Shown: in pieces, positions 56,614 to 64,000 of the stretch
Numbering within the stretch: the first letter of the stretch is position 1
Layout of the letters: each line of letters opens with the position of its first letter
Origin: Pseudarthrobacter sulfonivorans
GTDB lineage: Bacteria; Actinomycetota; Actinomycetes; Actinomycetales; Micrococcaceae
Length of the DNA: 64,000 nucleotides
Direction: 5' to 3'
Assembly (NCBI RefSeq): GCF_014712225.1
Contig: NZ_JACXBW010000003.1
Span: 62,001-126,000 of the forward strand
The notes under the pieces: generated by a model
What the model was told of the DNA's origin: nothing
The model's input: the letters and a program-made list of their open reading frames with translations, nothing else
Databases searched by the model: none
Program-made: the position numbers and the translations under genes

Positions 56614-57273
56614 ATGTCACACCAGAACTTTGATTCAGTCCCGTCCGCGCCGTTTGCTCAGGCCCCGGCCAAGCGCCGCCCGTTTTACAAGAAGAAGCGT
56701 TTTGTGATTCCTGCCGGCGTCCTGCTGCTCGGCATCGTCATGGGTTCGTGCTCCAGCGGCGGCAAGCCTGTGGCGGATTCCAGTCCCATCGCCTCTGCCG
56801 CTGCCTCCGCGGCTCCTGCTGAGGCAGCCGCGCAGCCGGCGGCAGCACCGCCGTCGGCCGCTCCAGCACCGGCGGCTCCGGCGGCACCCGCGGTGGGGAC
56901 ACCCTTCGCGGTGAAGATGAAGAACGGCGATGTCGCTAGGATCACCATTGTTTCCGCTGTCCGCACGGACGCAGTGACCACCACTGCCTTTGCAACGCCG
57001 CCGAAGAACGGGACTTACCTGCTCCTGGACGTGCTGTGGGAGACCGAGTCCGGAAAGACGAGCTCGAACCCGCTCTACTTCTCGGCCAAGGACGCCGGCG
57101 GCCGGAAGGCTGACCTGAACATGTTTGCCGACAACCAGCTGGGCTCCGGCGATGTACTGCCGGGGGACAAGTCCCGTGGGTTCATCGCCTTCGACGTGGC
57201 TCCCGGGGCGGCCACGGTGATCATCTCCGATCCGTTGCTGCAGGAAGCGGCGCGGATCCAGATTCCGGGCTAG
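56614..57273 (+). CDS. Exported or lipid-anchored DUF4352-like protein
   Basis: The 219-residue protein has a basic start, then FVIPAGVLLLGIVMGSCSSGG. This is a transmembrane segment or a lipobox-like MGSC with Cys near residue 46. An Ala/Pro linker follows, then a beta-sandwich with NGTYLLLDVLWETESGKTSSNPLYFSAKDAGG and PGDKSRGFIAFDVAPGAATVIISDPL, the pattern of DUF4352. GAAAGG precedes the ATG. Likely located at the cell surface; function is unknown. Confidence 0.82.
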   Translation: MSHQNFDSVPSAPFAQAPAKRRPFYKKKRFVIPAGVLLLGIVMGSCSSGGKPVADSSPIASAAASAAPAEAAAQPAAAPPSAAPAPAAPAAPAVGTPFAVKMKNGDVARITIVSAVRTDAVTTTAFATPPKNGTYLLLDVLWETESGKTSSNPLYFSAKDAGGRKADLNMFADNQLGSGDVLPGDKSRGFIAFDVAPGAATVIISDPLLQEAARIQIPG

Positions 57274-57283
57274 GCGTGACCTT

Positions 57284-57328
57284 GGGGGAAGGAGACCTTC
57301 GGTTTAGCCGACACCCTGTCCTTCCCCC
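57284..57328 (+). terminator. Terminator-like hairpin after the DUF4352-like gene
   Basis: GGGGGAAGGA (57284-57293) pairs perfectly with TCCTTCCCCC (57319-57328). It starts ten bases after the stop codon and lacks a T tract. Confidence 0.65.
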
Positions 57329-57473
57329 TGCGGCGCGATTTACGCTCCGTGCTCCCACACCTGAATAACACCTTTTAATAATGCGCAGCTACGACCCGCT
57401 GCGCCCTCACCCATACGTCCCAGCTTTTATAGCAACATAGATCCAGCAATCACAGTCGAAACGGAGAATCCCA

Positions 57474-58487
57474 TTGAGCACATACACCGACCCGTTCGTA
57501 GATGCCGCACTGCCGATGAGTGCGTACGAGGGGCAAGTGTGGGACAAGCTCAACGAGCACTGGCAGAGGCGTAACAACCGCCGTGGTCTGCCGAACTGGG
57601 CGAGCGGCGCGCTCGAGCGCACCAGCGATGTAACGGGCAAGGCCATGAGCAGAGTTACGGCAGCTGTGCCAGACGGGGTCAAGGAGCCCATTCGCCGTGC
57701 CGGCGACGCTGTCGCCACCGCAGCCGTGCGACCAGCGCTCGAAGGCGCGGCAGCGCTTCTCGAGCTGGTCAACGACTGGGCTATGGAACTTAACGACCCT
57801 GAGGGCGTTGAGAAGCTGGCCCGCAAGCGAGGTCTCGACCTCAACAGTTTCACGGAACTGCGGGAGCACGACCTTAAGGTCTGCGACCGACTGCTGAGAT
57901 TCAACACCCTCACTTGGCGGACTGCTGGCGCGCTGGAAGGTGGGGCAATGGGTGCGCTGGCTATGGTTCCTGTGGCCGGTATTCCTGCCGCTATGACAGC
58001 CGACATTCTCGTCATCCAAGTCCTGAGCACATCGATTGCGTCGCGCATCGCGTACTCCTACGGCTACGACGCTAAAGACCCCGATGAGCAGATCTTCATC
58101 CAACGCTTGGTACGCCGATCATTCATGGCGCAAGCAGCCAAGGTCGAGCCGCTGCGTGACGTCGCCCGTGCCGCCGAAGCTATCAAAGGACGTGTTCGAT
58201 GGTCAGACAAACTCCGCGCCGACCACCGTCTGCTGGCCGCCCTCGAGAAGTTACTGCAGCACCTTGGTCCGGCTGGCTCTAGGGTTCCGGTTCAGAACGT
58301 TGCAAAGGTGGTGCCGTTCGTGGGCATCCTCATCGGTGCCGGCATGAACTCCGCAGTCCTCGGCAATGTAGCCGCCGACGCGCAGCGGTACTGCCAAACC
58401 CGGTTCCTGTGCGAGAAGTATGGGTTGCCGTTGCCGGCCGCGCTCGCAAGCGATTCAGACAACGAGCCCGTAGCCGAGGCTCGTTAG
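57474..58487 (+). CDS. EcsC-family protein
   Basis: The 337-residue protein has the conserved core GALEGGAMGALAMVPVAGIPAAMTADILVIQVLSTSIASRIAYSYGYD (residues 158-203), with two hydrophobic stretches, and a C-terminal VPFVGILIGAGMNSAVLGNVAADAQRYC segment, as in EcsC proteins. EcsC of Bacillus is encoded with an ABC exporter, but its role is unknown, and no transporter is nearby here. The TTG start follows GGAGAA. Membrane association is likely. Confidence 0.83.
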   Translation: MSTYTDPFVDAALPMSAYEGQVWDKLNEHWQRRNNRRGLPNWASGALERTSDVTGKAMSRVTAAVPDGVKEPIRRAGDAVATAAVRPALEGAAALLELVNDWAMELNDPEGVEKLARKRGLDLNSFTELREHDLKVCDRLLRFNTLTWRTAGALEGGAMGALAMVPVAGIPAAMTADILVIQVLSTSIASRIAYSYGYDAKDPDEQIFIQRLVRRSFMAQAAKVEPLRDVARAAEAIKGRVRWSDKLRADHRLLAALEKLLQHLGPAGSRVPVQNVAKVVPFVGILIGAGMNSAVLGNVAADAQRYCQTRFLCEKYGLPLPAALASDSDNEPVAEAR

Positions 58488-58613
58488 GCAAGGGCAGCTG
58501 TTCCGATTTGCATGTGTAACGGAAGTGGTCGCAGTTCAAGTGCAGGAAAAGGCCAGAGGAAGCAGTGGTTTTGCGCTAGAACGAGTTATTGAGTTGCGAG
58601 AACCAAGTAGCGT

Positions 58614-59339
58614 ATGGGCATGCGAATAGTCTCCTGGAACTGTGCCATGGGTTATGCCAAAAAGCGCTGGCTGGTGGAGGCTCTTCAGCCCGATGTCGCG
58701 GTCTTGCCGGAGGTTTCGCAGAAACATATCGCTGAAACGGATGCTCCGTTCAATGCCTGGATCGGTTCCAACCCTCACAAAGGCCTCGGCGTCATAGGTT
58801 TCACCGACCGCTCCTACGTACTCCATGACGCGGGACGTCTCCTGCCCTGGCATATTCCGTTCACTGTGGACGGCGTGAATATCGTCGCGCTATGGGCCCA
58901 CGTCCGCGACAAAGACCTGAAATATGTCCGGGTCACTCACGAGGTTGTCGATCGGCACGCTGACTTCCTGTCGTCGGCACCTTCTCTGCTTATCGGCGAT
59001 TTCAACAGCAACACCATCTGGGACAGGGAACACCCGGGACGAAACCATTCCCTGTTGGTCGACAAACTTCACGGACTCGGACTCCGAAGCGTTCACCATC
59101 GGACTGAAGGCATCGCTCACGGCGTCGAAATTACCAAAACCTACTATCACACCAAGAAGCTGCACTTCGGACACCATATTGACTACGCCTTCCTCCGCGG
59201 CGCATCAGCGACCCTCGAGATCGGCCGGCACGAGGACTGGCTGCAGTTCAGCGACCACATGCCCCTGATTTTGGACATTGAACCTTTACAACGTGCCTCC
59301 GTTTATGCGGCCCCCGCTCTGGAAAGTCCTCATGCATGA
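58614..59339 (+). CDS. Endonuclease/exonuclease/phosphatase-family protein
   Basis: The 241-residue metal-dependent hydrolase has the family motifs in order: MRIVSWNCAMGY, LPEVSQ, LIGDFNSNTIWD (about residue 125), HHIDYAFLRG and FSDHMPLILDIE. The substrate could be DNA, RNA or a phospho-ester. A start at 58614 or the ATG at 58620 is possible. The last codons after DIEPL run into the remnant of another gene on the opposite strand, so the C-terminal tail was probably acquired at a junction. No close partner gene is evident. Confidence 0.85.
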   Translation: MGMRIVSWNCAMGYAKKRWLVEALQPDVAVLPEVSQKHIAETDAPFNAWIGSNPHKGLGVIGFTDRSYVLHDAGRLLPWHIPFTVDGVNIVALWAHVRDKDLKYVRVTHEVVDRHADFLSSAPSLLIGDFNSNTIWDREHPGRNHSLLVDKLHGLGLRSVHHRTEGIAHGVEITKTYYHTKKLHFGHHIDYAFLRGASATLEIGRHEDWLQFSDHMPLILDIEPLQRASVYAAPALESPHA

Positions 59340-59466
59340 GTGCTGCCATCCGCCCCTTCTCGTCCTGACCCTGGAGGATGATTTGCCAACCGATACCCGC
59401 TAATTCGTTTTCGGCGACGAGGTCCACCGCGTTCTGGTCGGGGCCCGACTCCTGCCAGAGCTGCAG
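59322..59466 (-). pseudogene. Fragment of a duplicated SCO1664-type gene
   Basis: Reading on the minus strand, LQLWQESGPDQNAVDLVAEN continues with IGWQIILQGQDEKGRMAALMHEDFP. It aligns with residues 87-133 of the complete gene at 60743 (VQLWQETDPDQNAVDLVAS, then HVLEGQDENGRMVALIHEDSP). No homology extends on either side and no start is present, so only an internal piece survives. Confidence 0.85.
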
Positions 59467-59564
59467 TCCTGCCTGTCCCCCCGGTTGCATGACAGTGGAA
59501 TGTTGTGCTTTTCCCGCCCGGGGGGGCTGGACGGGCATTCGCCTGACAGCCGCCGCGGACCCGG

Positions 59565-60599
59565 TCAAACCAGCCAGCGCCACCAGCGTGGCCGCTCCGG
59601 TTCCGGCGTCGGTTCCGGCTCCGGCTCCTCGCCCAAGGCCAGCGCGGCCTCGACGATGTCGTCCGCCGTGAGCGTCATGACGGCCTCACGATCGAGCGCG
59701 TCGAGACTTTGTTCCTCGTCGAGCGACAGCCGCAGCGCCTGACGGTTGAGCGCCTGCTCGAACAGCGTGCGAGCGAAACGTGCGTTGCCGGAGTCCTCGC
59801 CCGCGTGGAGCCCGGTGAAGATGCGGCGAAGCACCTGGTCCGCACCCGGCTCCAGCCTGTACTCGTGCTGGGCCAGCATTCGGTGGAAGATCGTCTGTAG
59901 TGCGTCGACGGAGTAGTCGGGGAACGTGATCTCGCGGGCGAACCGGGAGCGCAGTCCGGGGTTCGAGAGCAAGAAGGACTCCATCAGCCGCGGGTACCCG
60001 GCCACGATCACGACAAGGCGATGGCGGTGGTCCTCCATCCGCTTGAGCAGGACCTCGATCGCCTCGGGGCCGAAGTCCATCCGGCCGTCCTCCGGGGCCA
60101 GCGCGTAGGCCTCATCGATGAACAGGACGCCGTCCAGCGCACGCCGGATCACCCGGTCCGTCTTGATGGCGGTGGTGCCGACGTACTGCCCAACCAGGCC
60201 CGAACGGTCGACCTCGACCAGATGGCCTTTCTGCAGCAAACCGACCGCGCGGTACATCTCGGCCAGGAGCCGTGCCACGGTGGTCTTGCCCGTGCCCGGG
60301 TTTCCGAGGAACACCAGATGCTGTGATGTGGCCACCTCCGGCAGGCCGTGCGCCTTACGGCGCGCCTGGACCTGGAGCAGTGCGACGAGGGCCCGCACCT
60401 GTTCCTTCACCGTCTCCAGTCCAACCAGCGCGTCGAGCTCGGCCTGCACCTCGGACAGCGGCCGGGCCGGCCCCGGCCTAGGACCCACGAGATCGCCGAC
60501 CAAGTCGTCGACGCGCTCCGCACCGGGCAGCTTGAGCTGATCGGCAAGGCGGCCGATCGTTTCGCGCAGGTCGTCGAGCGGATTGCGGCTGGCAGCCAT
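59565..60599 (-). CDS. CbbX/SpoVK-type AAA+ ATPase
   Basis: The 344-residue protein has one AAA domain of the CbbX/SpoVK/EccA class: LDALVGLETVKEQVRALVALLQVQ, Walker A FLGNPGTGKTTVARLLAEMY near residue 97, pore loop VGQYVG, Walker B GVLFIDEAYALAPE near 157, and arginine fingers in LRSRFAREITFPDYS. An N-terminal helical segment of 55 residues precedes it. The C-terminal tail is Glu/Pro-rich and ends RPRWWRWLV. It is next to the SCO1664-DUF3090-phosphatase group on the same strand, but 143 bases away. Confidence 0.9.
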   Translation of the reverse strand: MAASRNPLDDLRETIGRLADQLKLPGAERVDDLVGDLVGPRPGPARPLSEVQAELDALVGLETVKEQVRALVALLQVQARRKAHGLPEVATSQHLVFLGNPGTGKTTVARLLAEMYRAVGLLQKGHLVEVDRSGLVGQYVGTTAIKTDRVIRRALDGVLFIDEAYALAPEDGRMDFGPEAIEVLLKRMEDHRHRLVVIVAGYPRLMESFLLSNPGLRSRFAREITFPDYSVDALQTIFHRMLAQHEYRLEPGADQVLRRIFTGLHAGEDSGNARFARTLFEQALNRQALRLSLDEEQSLDALDREAVMTLTADDIVEAALALGEEPEPEPTPEPERPRWWRWLV

Positions 60600-60742
60600 G
60601 CATCCACTGTAGTACTGGATTCCCGACCGGGGATGGGGTTGGCCTCACCAGCTCCGGAATCAAGCACGATGGGCTCCGCCGCTACCTCAAGATTCATGCC
60701 ATCAACGTGACACAGCCTGCGATGCCCGTAACCGTGTTTCCC

Positions 60743-61510
60743 TTAGAACAGCGGCCAGGGCACCGCCGGCATCTCACCGCTCGGAGCCGGGAACCGACGC
60801 GCAAAGCTCAACCGGGCGCAGCGCGCGGCGACCGACGCAATTTCTTCGGCGGTGAGCAGGTCCGCCAGGTCTCGGCCCAGCTCACCGTCCAGTCCTTCGC
60901 TGACACGATCGATGCCCGCAAGTTCCTCGAGGGTCAGAGCGTCTCCCAGCCACCCCCACAGCACCGTGCGCAGCTTGTGGTCACGGTGAAAGGTGAGCCC
61001 GTGGTCCACGCCGTGCCGGTGTCCGTCCGTGATGGCAAGGATGTGATCGCCTTTACGGTCGGCGTTGTTCACGACGACGTCGAACACCGCCATGCGTCTG
61101 AGCGCCGGAGAGTCCTCGTGTATGAGGGCGACCATCCGTCCATTCTCATCCTGACCCTCTAGGACGTGTTTCCAGCGGATCTCCGGTACGTCGTCCGACG
61201 CAACGAGGTCCACCGCGTTCTGGTCGGGGTCTGTCTCCTGCCACAGCTGCACCATCCCTTCGCCGAACGGACCATCGCGCAGCCAGGTGCGTGGCACCAC
61301 ATTCCAGCCGAGGACCTCCGAAACCAGGTACGCGGCAACCTCCCGGTGGGCAAGGAAGCCGTCGGGAAAATCCCACAGCGGTTTCTCCCCGGCTATCGGC
61401 TTGTAGACGACTTTCGTGTCCCCGATGCTGCCCAGGAAGGTGGCGTTCGACGCCGTCGTGATGCGGCCGGTAAGCGTCAGCTCGGCAGTCAGCAGGTCGG
61501 GCGCCGGCAT
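60743..61510 (-). CDS. SCO1664-family protein
   Basis: The 255-residue protein has NATFLGSIGDTKVVYKPIAGEKPLWDFPDG near the start, a P-loop-like kinase-fold strand, and VVVNNADRKGDHIL near residue 146, in the place of the HNxD catalytic loop of PI3/PI4-kinase-like enzymes. Its function is uncharacterised. In actinobacteria it is regularly encoded with DUF3090 and a histidine phosphatase, often near mycothiol ligase. The start overlaps the DUF3090 stop by one base. Confidence 0.9.
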   Translation of the reverse strand: MPAPDLLTAELTLTGRITTASNATFLGSIGDTKVVYKPIAGEKPLWDFPDGFLAHREVAAYLVSEVLGWNVVPRTWLRDGPFGEGMVQLWQETDPDQNAVDLVASDDVPEIRWKHVLEGQDENGRMVALIHEDSPALRRMAVFDVVVNNADRKGDHILAITDGHRHGVDHGLTFHRDHKLRTVLWGWLGDALTLEELAGIDRVSEGLDGELGRDLADLLTAEEIASVAARCARLSFARRFPAPSGEMPAVPWPLF

Positions 61511-62064
61511 CAGACCTCGGGCAGGGTGCAGACGTGCCCGTCAGCGTCTACGGGGTAACCGCAGAGCGGGCATGCGGGACGCCCGGCGCCCACGATCTCA
61601 CGAGTGCGCTTGGCGAATGCGCGGGCGGTGCCGACCGGCATCCGCACCAGCAGCATTTCGGGCACGTCAGCGTCGTCCTCGTCAAGCGACTCGTCGTTGC
61701 TATCAGGGTCGACATCGGTGATCGGGTAGGCCTCTATCACCACCTGCGCCGTCGCCGGGTCCCAACCTAAACTCATGGCGCCGGTCCGAAACTGCTCCTG
61801 AACGGCCTCCAGCTGGTCATTGTCAACCAATTCAATGGGGGTACTGGTGGGAACGCTGTGGGGGTTGCCCTCGACGGTGAGGAGTTGGTCGAGAATTTCG
61901 TCGATTTTATCGGCGAGCAGAGCCGACTGCTGCTTCTCCATGGCGATACTTACGATCTGCGTCCCTGCGCGCACCTGCAGGTAGAACGTGCGCGCCCCCG
62001 GAAGGCCAATGGTGCCAACGACGACCCGATCAGGCCAAGCAAACTCATGAACACGTGTAGGCAT
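61510..62064 (-). CDS. DUF3090 protein
   Basis: The 184-residue protein has VHEFAWPDRVVVGTIGLPGARTFYLQVRAG at the start, EKQQSALLADKIDEILDQL in the middle, and a C-terminal zinc-ribbon-like CPLCGYPVDADGHVC. This matches DUF3090, a family of unknown function restricted mainly to actinobacteria. It lies between the phosphatase and the SCO1664-type gene, forming one transcription unit. Confidence 0.92.
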   Translation of the reverse strand: MPTRVHEFAWPDRVVVGTIGLPGARTFYLQVRAGTQIVSIAMEKQQSALLADKIDEILDQLLTVEGNPHSVPTSTPIELVDNDQLEAVQEQFRTGAMSLGWDPATAQVVIEAYPITDVDPDSNDESLDEDDADVPEMLLVRMPVGTARAFAKRTREIVGAGRPACPLCGYPVDADGHVCTLPEV

Positions 62065-62088
62065 ATGAGCATTTTAGGCATATGAGCT

Positions 62089-62781
62089 TCATGGCGCCCC
62101 CTGCCCTGCACCGCCGCCCACCGGCGCGTCGCCAGAGTTGAGGCCGTTCGACAGCCATGACAGATCCCCCGCGTCGGTGTTTGTCGCGTAGACGCCCGGC
62201 CGACCAGCGCCGTAGTGCACGATCGATACGGAGGCAGGGCCCACGTTAATACGCTGGAACAGGTCGAGGTGCATGCCGAGCGCGTCGGCGAGGATTGACT
62301 TGATGATGTCACCGTGACTCACCGCCACCCACACGGCCCGCGTCCCGTACTCGGCTTCAAAGGCTGCATCGTGGCGTCGAATCGCTGCCACCGACCGAGC
62401 CTGCATCGCGGCCATGGATTCACCGCCGGGAAAGATGACGGCGGACGGCTGCGATTGCACGGCCGACCACAGATCTTCGGTTGCGAGATCACTGAGCGTG
62501 CGGCCCTGCCACTGGCCGTAATCGCACTCGGTTAGATCGGATTCCAACGGCGCGTACGGAGTGCCAGCCTGGCGATCAAGGATGAGCTGGGCGGTCTGCT
62601 GACAACGCTCGAGAGGGCTCGATACCACCCCGACGACGGGCACGGCCGCGAGCCGCTCTCCGGTCAAAGCCGCCTGCTCGCGCCCGAACTGGTCCAGGCT
62701 GACACCGGCGGCGCGACCGGCCAGCAGTCCGGTGGCATTGGCTGTGGTGCGGCCGTGCCGCACGAGAATAACTGTCGCCAT
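62089..62781 (-). CDS. Histidine phosphatase family protein (MSMEG_4193 type)
   Basis: The 230-residue protein has the catalytic LVRHGRTTANATGLLAGR at the N-terminus, SSPLERCQQTAQL, LTECDYGQW, and the second catalytic His in VAVSHGDIIKSIL near residue 157. The branch with a conserved Gly/Pro-rich C-terminus belongs with DUF3090 and SCO1664 neighbours. The substrate is unknown. It is the first gene of this trio on the minus strand. Confidence 0.92.
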   Translation of the reverse strand: MATVILVRHGRTTANATGLLAGRAAGVSLDQFGREQAALTGERLAAVPVVGVVSSPLERCQQTAQLILDRQAGTPYAPLESDLTECDYGQWQGRTLSDLATEDLWSAVQSQPSAVIFPGGESMAAMQARSVAAIRRHDAAFEAEYGTRAVWVAVSHGDIIKSILADALGMHLDLFQRINVGPASVSIVHYGAGRPGVYATNTDAGDLSWLSNGLNSGDAPVGGGAGQGAP

Positions 62782-62912
62782 CCACCCAGCCTAACCATCC
62801 GCTCGACCGCTGTTTACCCACACTTTGGAAATTTGCTGTTGCCGGGAACCAGGCACGCCGTTCATCCTTCACCGAATCCCGGCGTCAGTACGGTTGGTTG
62901 TCTGCATCCGCG

Positions 62913-63275
62913 TTACCGGTGCAAGTGCTCCCGCCAGTCTGCCGGTACCTTGCCTGCCGGTGCAGGTGCCGGCTGCTCGAAGGGTCTGGACTGGGGATCC
63001 GGAAGGCGCGGGCCGCGGAAGAACTTCTTCGTGGTGTGCACGTAGAACCAGTTCTCCCCAGGTTCAAAGGACCTCATGACGGGGTGACCGACGGTCCGCG
63101 CGTGGGCACTGGCATGCTGTGAGGGTGATGAATCGCAGCAGCCGATGTGGCCGCATTGGGCGGAGCGGCGAAGATGCAGCCACCATCCTGGACCGTCACC
63201 GCCGAGGCAATCCAGACACCCTGTTCCACTGGGTGTGGCGATGAGGCTGATTCCCGGAATGGGGCGGTCCTCCAT
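62913..63275 (-). CDS. UBP-type zinc finger protein
   Basis: The 120-residue protein has the zinc ligands of a UBP finger: CLDCLGGDG, WWLHLRRSAQCGHIGCCDSS, HASAHARTVGHPVMRSFEPGENWFYVHTTKKFF. Eukaryotic UBP fingers bind ubiquitin C-termini; bacterial ones are of unknown role. GGAGGACC precedes the ATG at 63275. It is divergent from the fused thioredoxin-reductase gene, an association that may reflect a redox or protein quality role. Confidence 0.85.
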   Translation of the reverse strand: MEDRPIPGISLIATPSGTGCLDCLGGDGPGWWLHLRRSAQCGHIGCCDSSPSQHASAHARTVGHPVMRSFEPGENWFYVHTTKKFFRGPRLPDPQSRPFEQPAPAPAGKVPADWREHLHR

Positions 63276-63477
63276 GGGTCCTCCATTTTCATCGCTCAGG
63301 TTCTGCTCAGCTCATCCCGTTCGCCCGCCGTCGGGAGCTATTCTGGCAGAATCTCCGCGCCCTTGGAATGAAAAGGGTCGAAGGCGGCAGCAGAGCCTCC
63401 GAGCGCCCCTTGTACCCAATGTCCTAGCGCGAGTATCGTGGGCGCCACCGAACCCTTGAACCGGAAAGACGGCGGCC

Positions 63478-64000
63478 ATGGATCACTCGGTTCCGGTCAT
63501 GCTGATTGCCACCACAGACCCGGCCTCTCGGCGCATTCTTGAAGATGAGTTACGTCGACGCTACGGTGCTGATTACGAGGTGGTGGCGTGCGCCCACTAC
63601 GCCCACGGGCGGGCGGTGCTGGAGGGGCTCCGGCACTGGAATCGCGCGGTCGCCCTCATTCTAGGGTGCTACGGACCGGCTGACCGCAGTGGACTCGATT
63701 TCCTGCGGCGTGCCTATGGCTTTCACCCCGCCGCCAAACGTGGTGTTGTGGTGATATGGGGTGACTTTGCCAGCGCCCCCACTGTATTCCGGGCGATCGC
63801 GCAGGGGTACGCCGAATTGATGATCATACGTCCCGAACGAGCGCGCGACGAAGAATTCCATGGTGCAATTACCGACGCCCTCGACGACTGGCACCTGGCC
63901 CAGGGGGTCGGGTTCGAGGCGGTCCGGCTGATCGGGGAGGTAGGCGACGAACGGACTCACGCGTTACGCGACTCCTTGAGCCGAAACCACATTCCGGTAG
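63478..64000 (+). CDS. Receiver-like/thioredoxin reductase fusion, 5' part
   Basis: The frame begins MDHSVPVMLIATTDPASRR and remains open to the window end (174 codons seen). Residues 7-130 form a receiver-like alpha-beta domain, with LILGCYGPADRSGLDFLRR and VVVIWGDF, which lacks the usual phosphoacceptor Asp at strand 3. After a linker, FEAVRLIGEVGDERTHALRDSLSRNHIPV is the segment that introduces the FAD domain in fused response regulator/thioredoxin-disulfide reductase proteins. The reductase domain itself lies outside the window. Confidence 0.75.
   Translation, partial: MDHSVPVMLIATTDPASRRILEDELRRRYGADYEVVACAHYAHGRAVLEGLRHWNRAVALILGCYGPADRSGLDFLRRAYGFHPAAKRGVVVIWGDFASAPTVFRAIAQGYAELMIIRPERARDEEFHGAITDALDDWHLAQGVGFEAVRLIGEVGDERTHALRDSLSRNHIPV

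Noticed and set aside
63661..63960. 99-codon minus-strand frame near the window end
   Set aside because: It lies opposite the open, family-matching frame that begins at 63478.

Overview
The window is high-GC chromosomal DNA from an actinobacterium, most likely a member of the Micrococcaceae close to Arthrobacter/Pseudarthrobacter. The basis is the gene order (ndk, VKOR, RNase E/G, rplU-rpmA-obg-proB-proA, nadD-rsfS), a class Ib nrdHIEF operon, paired DUF3090 and SCO1664-type genes, a DUF222/HNH gene and frequent GTG starts. No 16S rRNA gene is present, so the genus is an inference.

Region 1 (1-15000) is conserved core: nucleoside diphosphate kinase, a VKOR-type membrane oxidoreductase, a very large RNase E/G with disordered arms, a TPP riboswitch in front of a ThiD-TenA fusion, ribosomal proteins L21 and L27, the Obg GTPase, the first two proline enzymes, NAD adenylyltransferase and the ribosome silencing factor. 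Two identical tRNA-Ala(GGC) genes follow, each with its own promoter and terminator.

Region 2 (15500-30000) is metabolic. It holds a cyclopropane-fatty-acid-synthase-like enzyme, a PhnA-type zinc ribbon protein, an FAD monooxygenase coupled to an RlmG/RsmC-like methyltransferase, a ROK regulator with a three-gene sugar ABC importer, and a six-gene MoxR-DUF58-VWA operon with overlapping genes. Inside this operon a 38-bp unit is present three times and places three ATG codons in different frames in front of the second VWA gene.

Region 3 (30000-45900) contains metF and metE with a structured metF leader, a membrane protein gene flanked by two 65-bp palindromic repeats, a DUF2004-like gene, and a LysR gene divergent from an FAD oxidoreductase-DUF1365-Cfa operon. 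A DUF222/HNH gene, an acyl-CoA ligase, and an LLM oxidoreductase plus F420-reductase-like pair divergent from a MarR gene follow.

Region 4 (45900-50234) is nrdH-nrdI-nrdE-nrdF, preceded by two palindromes that look like NrdR boxes.

Region 5 (about 50240-59500) is an accessory region. It opens with a three-gene cassette: a possible HicA-like/coiled-coil protein, a helix-turn-helix protein and a SecB-like chaperone. This resembles the logic of toxin-antitoxin-chaperone systems without being a standard one, and it is my best candidate for something undescribed. Next come remnants of a restriction-modification locus in which a degenerate methyltransferase gene is fused out of frame to the 3' part of an hsdR gene, with a 24-bp perfect palindrome upstream. 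Then come two exported or anchored proteins, an EcsC-family protein, an endonuclease/exonuclease/phosphatase-family protein and a fragment of a duplicated SCO1664-type gene.

Region 6 (59565-64000) holds a CbbX/SpoVK-type AAA ATPase, the actinobacterial trio SCO1664-DUF3090-histidine phosphatase, a UBP-type zinc finger protein, and the start of a fused receiver-like/thioredoxin-reductase gene that runs off the window. All assignments are by eye, with no database search.
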